Shown here: piece after piece, positions 39,626 through 51,384 of the stretch
How positions within the stretch are numbered: position 1 is the stretch's first letter
Layout: every line of letters starts with the position of its first letter
NCBI GenBank assembly: GCA_018398805.1
Contig: JAGFBZ010000171.1
Location: forward strand, 186,001-250,000
Direction of reading: 5' to 3'
Length of the DNA stretch: 64,000 nucleotides
Source of the DNA: Hirundichthys speculiger
Lineage: Eukaryota > Chordata > Actinopteri > Beloniformes > Exocoetidae
The notes under the pieces: model-generated
Databases searched by the model: none
Told to the model about the DNA's origin: nothing
What the model saw: only the letters and a program-made list of their open reading frames with translations
Translations under genes and position numbers: made by a program

Positions 39626-40849
39626 GTTAGCAGTGACGTAGCTTAGCTACTAGCTGCATCTGTACGATGACCTCGTTAGCTTGTTCAGCTAGATTCAGTT
39701 CATCGCTGTTAACGCGTTTAATTAATTTTGATCCTTCAGTTTTATTTAAGTTTCAAAAATTTTCAAAAGTCATAAAATTACCCAGATAGCAAAATGTCGT
39801 TGAATCAACGTCAGGATTCAAGCATCACCTACCACTTATGACTTTGCTGTACAAGTAATTATTTCAAATAATCGATACTTTCTGTTATTTTTAAAATGTT
39901 GGACATAAAAAATCATGTAAAATAATGAAAAAATAATGACTTAATAACAAAAATAAAATTAAAATGATAAAGAATAAAATAATTTAAAATAAAGAAATCA
40001 ATTAAACTTTGAGTATGTCCTACAAGAAATAAAATAGCTTAAAAAAAAGAAATTGTGAAAGATTGAAAAATAATTACAACTAGAAAAACACTCGGAGAGT
40101 CAGACCTCCGCCAAGAACAACAGTTCTCCCATATAGAGATTAACGTAAAGATTAGGGAAGTTCCACCGTAAGATTACGGTAAAATCCGCTTTCTAGATCA
40201 GATCTTGATCAGCCTCTGAAATCTGAAGTTTCCATTGTCAAAAATAAAATAAATAAACAAAACAAAAAATAAAATAATAAAAACAAAGTTGACGTTTGCT
40301 GAGCTTTTAGTTTCTAGAAACAAAAATGTGATGTTCATTTTCTATGATTGAAATTTTCTTCCAAACAGAGTTAAACATACAGGATAGTTGTTAATAAAGA
40401 AAAGTGTCACTTTATGCTCAAACTTCTTCAAATACAAATTTGTGTTTAACATCAAAATAAATGAAACTGTGTTAAAGTGTAAATACCAGCAGGTCAGGAA
40501 GGAAACAGCAGAAACGTGTGCTCACCTGGATGTTGGATGTTAGTCAGTAAGTCCAGGTCCAGACAGATCTTATACCTGTTTCACATTTTATTTCTGTCAA
40601 CATCTGAAATAAAAATAAAATTACTGATTTAATCCTGAATAATTACAAGCTGCTGCTAGTTAGCGTCATAAATCAGCAGTAACTGAGTTCAAATGGACCA
40701 ATCTGATCACCTTCACCCCCAAACCGAACCCAAACCCCTCACTTTGATCTCTTAGTACAATTAATAAGGCAAGACATGTTATATTTCATAAATAAATAAA
40801 TTTAAACAAATAAAACTGATTATGCTCTCTTCTTCTTTTCAGTAGAGGA
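39626..40849. other. AT-rich spacer with retroelement-tail-like segment
   Basis: 40081-40210 contains CACTCGGAGAGTCAGACCTC followed by CGCCAAGAAC. Reversed, it reads like a tail frequently seen at the 3' ends of fish non-LTR retroelements (GGCGGAGGTCTG, CTCCGAGTG, CTTTTCTAG style); it would be on the minus strand. A GTTGAATCAACG near-palindrome lies at 39812. The rest is AT-rich with no gene. Confidence 0.35.
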
Positions 40850-41914
40850 ACTGCAGCCTCTAGTGGTCAGTCGAGGAACTGCAGCCTCTAGTGGTCGTAG
40901 AGAAACTGCAGCCTCTAGGTCAGTAGGAAGCCTCTAGTGGTCGGTAGAGAACCGCAGCCTCTATAGAGGTGCAGCCTCTAGTGGTGCAGGAGGAACTAGC
41001 CTCTAGTGGTCAGTAGAGGAACTGCAGCCTTCTAGTGGTCAGTAGAAGGCAGTCTCTAGTGGTCAGTAGAACTGCAGCCCTCTAGTGGTCAGTAGAGGAA
41101 CTGCAGCCTCTAGTGGTCAGGAAGTGCAGCCTCTAGTGGTCAGTAGAGGAACTGCAGCCTCTAGTGGTCGGTAGAGGAACTGCAGCCTCTAGTGGTCAGT
41201 AGAGGAACTGCAGCCTCTAGTGGTCAGTAGAGGAACTGCAGCCTCTAGTGGTCGGTAGAGGAACTGCAGCCTCTAGTGGTCAGTAGAGGAACTGCAGCCT
41301 CTAGTGGTCAGTAGAGGAACTGCAGTCTCTAGTGGTCAGTAGAGGAACTGCAGCCTCTAGTGGTCAGTAGAGGAACTGCAGCCTCTAGTGGTCGGTCGGT
41401 AGAGGAACTGCAGCCTCTAGTGGTCGGTAGAGGAACTGCAGCCTCTAGTGGTCGGTAGAGGAACTGCAGTCTCTAGTGGTCGGTAGAGGAACTGCAGCCT
41501 CTAGTGGTCGGTAGAGGAACTGCAGCCTCTAGTGGTCGGTAGAGGAACTGCAGCCTCTAGTGGTCGGTAGAGGAACTGCAGCCTCTAGTGGTCGGTAGAG
41601 GAACTTCAGCCTCTAGTGGTCGGTAGAGGAACTGCAGTCTCTAGTGGTCAGTAGAGGAACTGCAGCTTCTAGTGGTCGGTAGAGGAACTGCAGCCTCTAG
41701 TGGTCGGTAGAGGAACTGCAGCCTCTAGTGGTCGGTAGAGGAACTGCAGCCTCTAGTGGTCGGTAGAGGAACTGCAGCCTCTAGTGGTCAGTAGAGGAAC
41801 TGCAGTCTCTAGTGGTCAGTAGAGGAACTGCAGCCTCTAGTGGTCAGTAGAGGAACTGCAGCCTCTAGTGGTCAGTAGAGGAACTGCAGCCTCTAGTGGT
41901 CGGTAGAGGAACTA
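40850..41914 (-). repeat. 28-bp dispersed minisatellite, block B (about 38 copies, reversed)
   Basis: The plus strand reads GGAACTGCAGCCTCTAGTGG repeated, the reverse complement of block A. The 5' part (40890-41110) has many deletions; the rest is regular. The PstI-like CTGCAG variant dominates over CCGCAG. Confidence 0.97.
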
Positions 41915-43509
41915 CATTTTCTCATTTTTACTTCCTTTCAGCTTCATGACCTCCAAGAAGTCACTTAGATATTTTCGTTCTTACTTTAGCGGGGCGGGGG
42001 GGGGGGGGGGGGGGGGGGGGGCACTCTCAAATAAATAGATCCATCTATTTTCTTTACCCTCTTTATGGTTGGGGGCGGAGCTTATCCCAGGGTGCTGCCT
42101 TTTATAGGCATTCCATATGTAGAAAATAAAAATAAACACAGATGCATGAAAACAGTTTTTTTTATGGCGTCGGTCGACCGTGACGCAAGACTTCACCTTG
42201 TCAGGACTCATATGTTTCCACTCTGAAGCTCCTCCTCCTCCAGACCTTGAAGGGGCGGAGCTGGTTTCCAGCCAGAGACAATAAAATCTCTGTGGCCGCC
42301 GCCTCCTGGAGTACGAGGGGCCCCCTACAACCCAGAGGGGCCCCTAACTGCTGAGCATCGGCCGCCGTCTGAGGAGGAGGGAAAACTGTGGACGGTCCCT
42401 GAGGGAAAACCTGGAAACATCCGGAAACACGACACAAACCAAAACACAAACCTGACGGACGAAGACACAGAGCAGATGTCCCGGAGTCAAACTGATTATT
42501 AAAGACAAAACCCAAAATGACTTTTCTCCTCAGTCTGCAGCTTCAGCTTCAGAGAAAATCAAATTATATGCTTCATTTTTATGTGTTTTTTTTATTCCTG
42601 TTTGAATCTGTAATTAAATGAGAAACTGTTTTATCACATAATATCATATTTCTGTTAAAAGAGACTGATTTTTGGAAAATCAGCATTTTACAACAAAAAG
42701 TTGTGTTTTTTTCCAACAAAAACAAAAACATAGTTTCTACAACAGTCATGATTTTAACATAAAGTTGGGATTTAAAAAAGAAAAAAACCGGCAGTTTTAA
42801 AAGTAAAAAGTCAGTTTTTATGATAATAAGCTACAACATGAAGTTAAAACTGTTATTCGTTGACGCTCCCTGGAGCCGTGACCAGCTGGACCACGCCCAC
42901 CTCCTGTCAATCACAGTTAGCTATTTTAGCTTGGCTGGCTTAGCTTATGCTAACCAATAATGTTGATTAATATCACTTTACATTCATCCTGATCAAATCT
43001 GTCCAAACATCCTGATTTCAAATGTTTCTACTGAAACAACATCTGGAACTAGCTGGTGTCCTGCGGTTAGCCGCGGCTAACCGGGGGTGAAGACTCTCCT
43101 GTAGACCCCAGAACCTTCCAGACCACCCAGAACCAGCCACAGCTAACAGCACAATAAGACATATTATATTTAAAATAAAAAAAACAATATGGTTCATTTA
43201 GGTCTTTATTCAAGGCTGAGTAGATAAAGTAGCTAAACTAGCCATCGCTCAAATGTCCACTCTCTTAATTACGCATAAAGTTGCGCATTCATCAGTGTTT
43301 CTACACGAACTAGTTCAGTTCATCATTTTAAAAAAATGAAATAAATAGTTCATTTTTAGTTTTTTTTTTCTTATTCTTTTTTTAATGTTGCTGCAAACAA
43401 TTCTGAATCCTGAACCAACCAGGGTTCACATTAGCATTAGCATTAGCATTAGCATTGAAGGGACAGCCCATGTAAAACTGTCATTTCCTGTTTCAGTTTC
43501 TCTCTGCAG
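41915..43509. other. Spacer containing dispersed repeat copy 2 and poly-G
   Basis: A G-run lies at 41994-42020. 42893-43045 is the second copy of the dispersed repeat at 17121-17230. 42640-42840 is AT-rich with ACAAAAAGTTGTG words. TTAGCA repeats lie at 43428-43455. The 104-codon minus-strand frame (42201-42515) has no recognised domain. Confidence 0.45.
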
Positions 43510-43722
43510 CAGCTGTTCCCAAACTACAGAATAATAATAAATAAAATAATAAAAAAATAATAAAAGAATAATGTCATTAATATTTTACAGTAATTAAAAA
43601 CATATTTAAAAAAGATCGAGAATTTAAAACATATTTGTTTAATTTTAATGACCTCGCCTGGCCCACCTGCAGTACCACGACGGTCCACCAGGGGGCCACG
43701 GTCCACACTTTGGGAATCACTG
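43510..43722. mobile_element. 213-bp hAT-type MITE
   Basis: The left end CAGCTGTTCCCAAACT and the right end reversed, CAGTGATTCCCAAAGT, are imperfect inverted repeats sharing TTCCCAAA. The flanking 8-bp sequences CTCTGCAG (43502-43509) and CTCTACAG (43723-43730) match at 7 of 8 positions, as expected for a hAT target duplication. It is too short to encode a transposase. It carries a CTCF-like motif at 43685-43699. Confidence 0.7.
43685..43699 (+). promoter_or_regulatory. CTCF-like motif inside hAT MITE
   Basis: CCACCAGGGGGCCAC is a near-perfect match to the CTCF core (CCACCAGGGGGC). Occupancy is not shown by sequence. Confidence 0.5.
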
Positions 43723-43730
43723 CTCTACAG

Positions 43731-44005
43731 TAGATTAAAAATATGAGGAAAAACTTGCTGCCAAATGATCTTTATTATCAGACAAAAACAGGTCCTTAAG
43801 GTGCAAATGTTTTTCCCTCCATTTCAATATTTCAATCCCCCCCAGCAGTCGGGGGTCTCCTCCAGCTCTGGGTAACTATAGCTCTCATCTTCCATGCTTG
43901 TTTTAAACGTTTGATGACGTAATTGTTAGCGTGACAGCAGCGACAGCCGTGTTGCCATGTTTGATTGATTTCCTCAGATACATATCAGGCTCATTTGTGG
44001 TGGAT
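43731..44005. other. Short unique spacer
   Basis: Mixed sequence between the hAT MITE and block C; nothing recognised. Confidence 0.35.
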
Positions 44006-45895
44006 TTTAGTGGTCGGTAGAGGAACTGCAGCCTCTAGTGGTCGGTAGAGGAACTGCAGCCTCTAGTGGTCGGTAGAGGAACTGCAGCCTTTAGTGGTCG
44101 GTAGAGGAACTGCAGCCTCTAGTGGTCAGTAGAGGAACTGCAGCCTTTAGTGGTCGGAAGAGAAACTGCAGCCTCTAGTGGTCAGTAGAGGAACCGCAGC
44201 CTCTAGTGGTCAGTAGAGGAACCGCAGCCTCTAGTGGTCAGTAGAGGAACTGCAGCCTTTAGTGGTCGGAAGAGAAACTGCAGCCTCTAGTGGTCGGTAG
44301 AGGAACCGCAGCCTCTAGTGGTCAGTAGAGGAACCGCAGCCTCTAGTGGTCGGTAGAGGAACTGCAGCCTCTAGTGGTCGGTAGAGGAACTGCAGCCTCT
44401 AGTGGTCAGTAGAGGAACTGCAGCCTCTAGTGGTTCAGTAGAGGAACTGCAGCCTCTAGTGGTCGGTAGAGGAACTGCAGCCTCTAGTGGTCGGTAGAGG
44501 AACTGCAGCCTCTAGTGGTTGGAAGAGGAACTGCAGTCTCTAGTGGTCAGTAGAGGAAACTGCAGCCTCTAGTGGTCGGTAGAGGAACCGCAGCCTCTAG
44601 TGGTCAGTAGAGGAACCGCAGCCTCTAGTGGTCGGTAGAGGAACTGCAGCCTCTAGTGGTCAGTAGAGGAACTGCAGCCTCTAGTGGTCAGTAGAGGAAC
44701 CGCAGCCTCTAGTGGTCGGTAGAGGAACTGCAGCCTCTAGTGGTCGGTAGAGGAACTGCAGCCTCTAGTGGTCGGTAGAGGAACTGCAGCCTCTAGTGGT
44801 CAGTAGAGGAACTGCAGCCTCTAGTGGTCAGTAGAGGAACCGCAGCCTCTAGTGGTCGGTAGAGGAACTGCAGCCTCTAGTGGTCGGTAGAGGAACTGCA
44901 GCCTCGAGTGGTCGGTAGAGGAACTGCAGCCCTCTAGTGGTTGGTAGAGGAACCGCAGCCTCTAGTGGTCAGTAGAGGAAACCGCAGCCTCTAGTGGTCG
45001 GTAGAGGAACTGCAGCCTCTAGTGGTCGGTAGAGGAACTGCAGCCTCTAGTGGTCGGTAGAGGAACTGCAGCCTCTAGTGGTCGGTAGAGGAACTGCAGC
45101 CTCTAGTGGTCAGTAGAGGAACTGCAGCCTCTAGTGGTCGGTAGAGGAACCGCAGCCTCTAGTGGTCGGTAGAGGAACCGCAGCCTCTAGTGGTCGGTAG
45201 AGGAACTGCAGCCTCTAGTGGTTGGAAGAGGAACTGCAGTCTCTAGTGGTCGGTAGAGGAACTGCAGCCTCTAGTGGTCGGTAGAGGAACTGCAGTCTCT
45301 AGTGGTCGGTAGAGGAACCGCAGCCTCTAGTGGTCTGTAGAGGAACTGCAGCCTCTAGTGGTTGGAAGAGAAACTGCAGCCTCTAGTGGTCGGAAGAGAA
45401 ACTGCAGCCTCTAGTGGTCGGTAGAGGAACTGCAGCCTCTAGTGGTCGGTAGAGGAACGCAGCCTCTAGTGGTCAGGAGAGGAACTGCAGCCTCTAGTGG
45501 TCAGTAGAGGAACTGCAGCCTCTAGTGGTCGGTAGAGGAACTGCAGCCTCTAGCGGTCGGTGGAGGAACTGCAGTCTCCAGTGGTCGGTAGAGGAACTGC
45601 AGCCTCTAGTGGTCGGTAGAGGAACCGCAGCTCTAGTGGTCGGTAGAGGAACTGCAGTCTCTAGTGGTCGGTAGAGAACGCAGCCTCTAGTGGTCGGTAG
45701 AGGAACGCAGCCTTAGTGGTCGGTGGTAGAGGAACTGCAGCCTCTAGTGGTCGGTAGAGGAACTGCAGCCTCTAGTGGTCGGTAGAGGAAGCTACAGTCT
45801 CTAGTGGTGGTCAGTAGAGGAACTGCAGTCTCTAGTGGTCGGTAGAGGAACTGCAGCCTCTGGTGGTCGGTAGAGGAACTGCAGTCAAACCTACT
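44006..45895 (-). repeat. 28-bp dispersed minisatellite, block C (about 67 copies, reversed)
   Basis: Same unit and orientation as block B, only 2.1 kb away. CTGCAG and CCGCAG variants are mixed in short runs, indicating local segmental duplication (compare 44580-44710 with 44690-44850). Small indels cluster at 45590-45800. Confidence 0.97.
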
Positions 45896-47559
45896 TCCTG
45901 AATGGTTTCAGTCTCAGTGAAGTTTATAAAACAGGAAGTGGGTTTTTTTCTGCTCCTCCATTTTAGCTTCACTACAGATTAAAGTGCTGAATCATCTTAA
46001 ATAAACGTCAGCAGTTCTGTAAAGTGTCGATGGTGGTTTGGTTCAGATTTCAGTGTCTGACAGAATAAGGAAGTGAGGAAACCACTTCCGGGCGGCCGCA
46101 GAGGGGCCGCGGGCCACAGGGGAGCAGCTCGGCTCCTCTCAGCTTCCTTCTGCTTCTTCTTCTCACGAAAACAAAGGCACGCAGGCCCCGCCCTCCTCAC
46201 AGGCGCCTGATGCTTACCTGATTACCGTAAAACGGGCTGTAGAGGCGCAGCGGGTTTTAGGGGGAGTGTCGCTCTGCTGCGGCACCGCGGCACGCGCTTC
46301 AACAGAGGGGGAGGGGGAGGGGTTGTTGGGTGATGTAACGTTAAATTAAAGGGACAACCCACCAAAATCAGTTTACCGCCATCCCTGCTCCACCAGAGCT
46401 GAAGGAGAAAAGAGCGCACTCAGTTACACAGCGCTAATCAGCAGGATTATAATAAAATAGAATAAAATATAATAAAATAAAATAATAAAAAAATATAATA
46501 TATAGCTGCAGTACTACTTGTTTTTATTACACACGGAAAGTTCCTTTCTCCTCAATACAGCAACATTTTGTACTAAAATGGTGAATTTTGTGAGACTGAA
46601 ACTTTTTGTTGTAAAACTGATTCTTCTGTTTTCTCGTCGTTACAATTTGCTGTAAAATCACTAATTTCACAACCTGGAAGCTATTTGACTTAAAGTGACT
46701 TAAAACTGGCAGTTTAAAATAAAGTGAAATTCTTTTATAAAATTTCAAACTTTGCAAAACTGTGACCTTTTATTGTGACTGTCTTATAAAACTGTTGATG
46801 ACAATTTTGTAAAACTTCAACTGTATTTCCTATAATCACAAACTAAAAAACTTTTAAATTTAATGTGACAAGTTTTATTGTGAAATGTTGACATTAGCAA
46901 AATTAAAAGTATTTGATATAAATCTAATTTTTTTTGTTGCAACAGTAGGTTAAAAGTTGAAACTTTCTAAGAGTCACAATTTTAGAGCAAAAATGAGAAA
47001 AGTTGCAGTTTCATGACAAAGTTGTGATTCTGTGAAATGTGTAATTTCTTTACTTTAGGGTTACGGCTCCAGACGACTCGTTTGGTTGGAGTTTTACGCC
47101 GATTTCCTTCCCGCCACAGCAGCGTCTGATGACTGAGACCGTCACAAGTTTACCGTCGTAACATTTATGTTAAAAAAGAAACTCGCGATTTTAAGGCAGA
47201 AGATACAAGAAAAAGATAGTTTACAACAGAGAGGTGCCATCTTATAAAATTCAGTTTAAATGAAAAAATGTTAGTTTCTTCTGAAAAAAGTGGTGTTTTT
47301 TCACAGAAAACCTGATGATCCCAGAAATAAATGACTGTAATTAAACCCAGTGGTTGTTTTATGAGACTATAATATAAATCAGTGAGACCGTCTGTCTCTC
47401 AGAACCCTCTGGACATATTTGGACCGAGCGTTTCTTCTCAGTGAAACCTGTTCCATGTCACTGGTTTGACTGGGAACACTGGTGCTGACGCTCCACATGA
47501 AGCCGTTTCCGTCACATATGTTGGGTTTAAGGGGATTATAGAGCGTCCGCTGCCGCTCC
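45896..47559. other. Spacer with small CpG-rich patch and AT-rich island
   Basis: 46080-46300 is CpG-rich with ACTTCCGGGCGGCCGC, an ETS-like word. 46440-47060 is AT-rich with repeated GTTGTAAAACTGA/TTTTGTAAAAC words. No exon is supported. Confidence 0.4.
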
Positions 47560-47890
47560 GGCTCATCCTGGAGGTCTTATAGAGGCGATAAGAGGCAGGA
47601 AGTTGGACATTTTTAATTACTGCTGTTGTTGTTCTCAGAACCAAAATGGCGCCGGCGGGCCCGCCCCGCGGACATGTGGGAGGGAAACGCCGCTGCGCCG
47701 CTACTCGGGTCTTTACGGCCGCCGCACGAAGCGGTGGAAAACACGCGGAGAGCGACGTGGAGAGACACCAGCCGCAGCCGGAGGAGCGCAGCGACCCGCG
47801 GCCCGACGTCTACCCAGTCTACGGTCCGGAACTCAGGCCCGGGGGGGAGGGCCGGGGGCGCGGGCCCCTCTCACCGGAGGGGCCGACAAC
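47560..47890 (+). promoter_or_regulatory. CpG-island promoter and 5' UTR of the zinc-finger-like gene
   Basis: CpG density rises sharply here and continues through exon 1. CCAAAATGGCGCC at 47641-47653 is a YY1-type motif of the kind found at starts of TATA-less genes. No TATA box is evident. An out-of-frame ATG inside this motif (47646) opens an 82-codon uORF that ends at 47894, overlapping the main start by ATGA. The transcription start site cannot be fixed from sequence. Confidence 0.5.
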
Positions 47891-48254
47891 ATGAACGGGG
47901 CCGTGTACATTTCGTTCTTCCAGGGCCAGCTGGAGTCCGTCCTGGAGCAAGTGGTTCAGCTCGCCGTCCAGGAAATCAGCAAGACGGTCGGCTCGAGCCT
48001 GAACGCGCTGCTGCTGGAGACGGCCGTGAAGGAGCAGGAAAACCGCCGGCTGCGGCTCCAGCTGCAGGCGCGGGAGAAACGAGCCTCGTCCGAGGACGGA
48101 GGCCCCGCGGTGGCCGGTAGGAACCGGACCGACGACGAGCGGGGGGGCGGCGGCTACAGGACAAAGACCGAGCCGCCGCCGCCGCCGCCGCAGAGCGCCG
48201 AGCCCGGCCTGCCCACTGACACGCGCCGCCTGGAGCAGAGAGGACGAGTAGTGG
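47891..48254 (+). CDS. Exon 1 of a fish zinc-finger-protein-like gene (N-terminal module 1)
   Basis: This exon encodes residues 1-121 plus the first base of codon 122. I chose ATG 47891 because it is the first in-frame ATG after the CpG island, has A at -3, and starts the conserved-looking part. Residues about 11-59 form a predicted amphipathic helix or coiled coil (FQGQLESVLEQVVQLAV, ISKTV, NALLLE, ENRRLRLQLQ). This resembles N-terminal modules found before C2H2 fingers in many teleost zinc-finger proteins; that resemblance is from family knowledge, not a search. Residues 60-121 are basic/acidic and low complexity, with a Pro run from a (CCG)n tract at 48171-48192. The donor GTAAGC follows at 48255, phase 1. 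No fingers are visible, so nuclear function is inference. A related module is repeated in exon 2. Confidence 0.75.
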
Positions 48255-48794
48255 GTAAGCGGCCGTTACAAAATAGTATGGCAAGCCCCCAGGGTCAAAC
48301 AACGCCCCGCGACGGTATATTCTGAGAGGAAAACAGTAATAAAATAATGCTTAAAAAATCCATGTGAGGCACAAATGGGTCTTTTAGGCAGTTTGGGGGA
48401 AAAAAAAAGAATAAAAATAACTGTGTTTCCTGTGATGGAATGTGTTTAAAAATAAAAACTTCCGTTTTTCTTTACAAGGAAATTCTCTCTGTGGTCCTTT
48501 AATCCAGTAAACAACCGTAGATTCTTGTTAGAAATGCTGTTTTTTTTTAAAAAAATATATTTTCTGTCAAGGAGGTGCTGATAAGTCTACAGGGTCACAT
48601 GAGTTCACTGTCACAAAGCATCCCATAATAGAAACAACCAGTAAAAACCGTGAAATATGAGTTATTTACTCATTAATAATAGTGTTCTGTGTGGTGTCTC
48701 CTTTAAACCCGCTCATCACAGCGTTCAGAACCAGAACCACCACAGAACCAGAACCAACCACAGAACATGTGTGTTTATTGTTTGATAGCAGTGG
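48255..48794. other. 5' part of intron 1
   Basis: Mostly unique AT-rich intron sequence. CAGAACCAGAACCACCACAG repeats begin near 48725. The open frame reading through from exon 1 stops just after 48320. Confidence 0.5.
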
Positions 48795-49300
48795 CACCAA
48801 CACCTGGTTCATCCAGATGTTAGGACCAGCCACATCAGGGGGCGGGGCTAAACACCTGGTTCATCAAGATGTTAGGACCAGCTACGTCAGGGGGCGGGGC
48901 TAAACACCTTCATCCAGATGTTAGGACCAGCTACATCAGGGGGCGGGGCTAAACACCTTCATCCAGATGTTAGGACCAGCTACGTCAGGGGGCGGGGCTA
49001 AACACCTTCATCCAGATGTTAGGACCAGCTACGTCAGGGGGCGGGGCTAAACACCTTCATACAGATGTTAGGACAGCTACATCAGGGGGTGGGGCTTAAA
49101 AAACCTGGTTCATCCAGATGTTAGGACCAGCTACGTCAGGGGGCGGGGCTAAACACCTTCATCCAGATGTTAGGACCAGCTACGTCAGGGGGCGGGGCTA
49201 AACACCTTCATACAGATGTTAGGACAGCTACGTCAGGGGGTGGGGCTTAAAAAACCTGGTTCATCCAGATGTTAGGACCAGCTACACCAGGGGGCGGGGC
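48795..49300. repeat. 49-bp minisatellite in intron 1 with a GC box per unit
   Basis: About 10 copies (49 bp, or about 54 when GGTT is included). Each has CATCCAGATGTTAGGACCAG and then CAGGGGGCGGGGCTAA. The core AGGGGGCGGGGCTA is shared, in opposite orientation, with the 45-bp array at 7681-8187. Confidence 0.95.
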
Positions 49301-49394
49301 TACTTCACCCCCCAAAAACCCTCTGACTGCTGACGTAGTTGGTGTTTGATTATCATCTGCTGGTGTTTGAGGGGCAACGCTGAAAACAGTTTTG

Positions 49395-50692
49395 GACCAG
49401 TTCTGACCTGGTTCCAGGACCAGCTCCAACCTGGTTCCGGGACCAGTTCTGACCTGGTACCGGGACCAGTTCCGACCTGGTACCGGGACCAGTTCCGACC
49501 TGGCTCCGGGACCAGCTCCGACCTGGTTCTAGGACCAGCTCCAACCTGGTTCCGGGACCAGTTCTGACCTGGTACCGGGACCAGTTCTGACCTGGTACCG
49601 GGACCAGCTCCGACCTGGTTCTAGGACCAGCTCCAACCTGGTTCCGGGACCAGTTCTGACCTGGTACCGGGACCAGTTCTGACCTGGTACCGGGACCAGT
49701 TCCGACCTGGCTCCGGGACCAGCTCCGACCTGGTTCCAGGACCAGCTCCGACCTGGTTCCGGGACCAGTTCTGACCTGGTACCGGGACCAGTTCCGACCT
49801 GGTTCTAGGACCAGCTTCGACCTGGTACCGGGACCAGTTCCGACCTGGCTCCGGGACCAGTTCCGACCTGGCTCCGGGACCAGTTACGACCTGGTTCTAG
49901 GACCAGCTCCGACCTGGCTCCGGGACCAGCTCCAACCTGGTTCCAGGACCAGTTCTGACCTGGTACCGGGACCAGTTCCGACTTGGTTCTAGGACCAGCT
50001 CCAACCTGGCTCCGGGACCAGCTCCAACCTGGTTCCAGGACCAGTTCCGACCTGGTACCGGGACCAGTTCCGACCTGGTACCGGGACCAGTTCCGACCTG
50101 GTTCTAGGATCAGCTCCAACCTGGCTCCGGGACCAGCTCCAACCTGGTTCCAGGACCAGTTCTGACCTGGTACCGGGACCAGTTCCGACCTGGTTCCAGG
50201 ACCAGCTCTGACCTGGTTCTAGGACCAGTTCTGACCTGGTACCGGGACCAGTTCCGACTTGGTTCCAGGACCAGCTCCGACCTGGTTCTAGGACCAGTTC
50301 TGACCTGGTACCGGGACCAGTTCCGACCTGGTTCTAGGACCAGTTCCGACCTGGTTCTGGGACCAGCTCCGACCTGGTTCCGGGACCAGTTCCGACCTGG
50401 TTCCAGGACCAGCTCCGACCTGGTTCTAGGACCAGTTCTGACCTGGTACCGGGACCAGTTCCGACCTGGTTCCAGGACCAGCTCCGACCTGGTTCTAGGA
50501 CCAGTTCTGACCTGGTACCGGGACCAGTTCCGACCTGGTTCCAGGACCAGTTCCGACCTGGTTCTGGGACCAGCTCCGACCTGGTTCCAGGACCAGCTCC
50601 GACCTGGTTCTAGGACCAGTTCTGACCTGGTACCGGGACCAGTTCCGACCTGGTACCGGGACCAGTTCCGACCTGGTTCCGGGACCAGTTCA
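49395..50692. repeat. 23-bp minisatellite (GACCTGGTACCGGGACCAGT)
   Basis: About 56 copies. Each unit is a near inverted repeat (CTGGTNCCGGGACCAG), with TACC, TTCC, TTCT and CTCC variants, so hairpins are likely. It lies in intron 1. Open frames of up to 197 codons are repeat shadows. Confidence 0.96.
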
Positions 50693-50959
50693 GCCCACTT
50701 CATGTGTTCTTAGTGCTGGTTTTCCATCACTGTTTTTATTACAGAATGTGCTATTTAGTTACTGTTTTATGAGCCTAAGTGCTTGCCATCCTACACTCAC
50801 GCTGGCGGCTCATGCAAACAAACCGCTGCGGTTGCTCCGCCCCCCCAGCAGCTGCTCCGCCCCCCAGAAGCCTCCAGCTACAGCCTTGCGTAACCGCGGT
50901 GGTGTGAAGCTTTACGAGCAAACAGAGAGGCCGCGGGTGGGAACACGACCGCACGAACC
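50693..50959. other. Short spacer in intron 1
   Basis: Mixed sequence with small C-runs; nothing recognised. Confidence 0.35.
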
Positions 50960-51235
50960 TGACGGGGGCCCCGGTAGGGGTCCGCAGGGACGGGGGCCCC
51001 TGGTAGGGGTCCGCAGGGACGGGGGCCCCTGTAGGGGTCCGCAGGGACGGGGGCCCCTGGTAGGGGCCAGCAGGGACGGGGGCCCCTGGTAGGGGTCCGC
51101 AGGGACGGGGGCCCCGGTAGGGGTCCGCAGGGACGGGGGCCCCTGTAGGGGTCCGCAGGGACGGGGGCCCCGGTAGGGGTCCGCAGGGACGGGGGCCCCT
51201 GTAGGGGTCCGCAGGGGCCGTGGGGACGGGGGTCC
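50960..51235. repeat. 28/30-bp GC-rich minisatellite
   Basis: About 9.5 copies of GGTCCGCAGGGACGGGGGCC plus CCTGGTAGGG or shorter variants. G-runs of five per unit make the plus strand prone to G-quadruplex formation. Confidence 0.95.
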
Positions 51236-51384
51236 TGGGAGGAATGTGGTCCGGTTCTCCAGAAACATCACCACGTCAGAGCATCTGACAGAACAGGTTC
51301 ACGAGTCACGTCAGTTTAGACATAAAGACACGTTGAACGAGGACAGAGGACACCTTTGTTCCTGAGGCTGGAGGGATGGGACCG

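Noticed and set aside
42201..42515. 104-codon minus-strand ORF
   Set aside because: No domain, no convincing splice sites or CpG-island context; cannot be supported as a gene.
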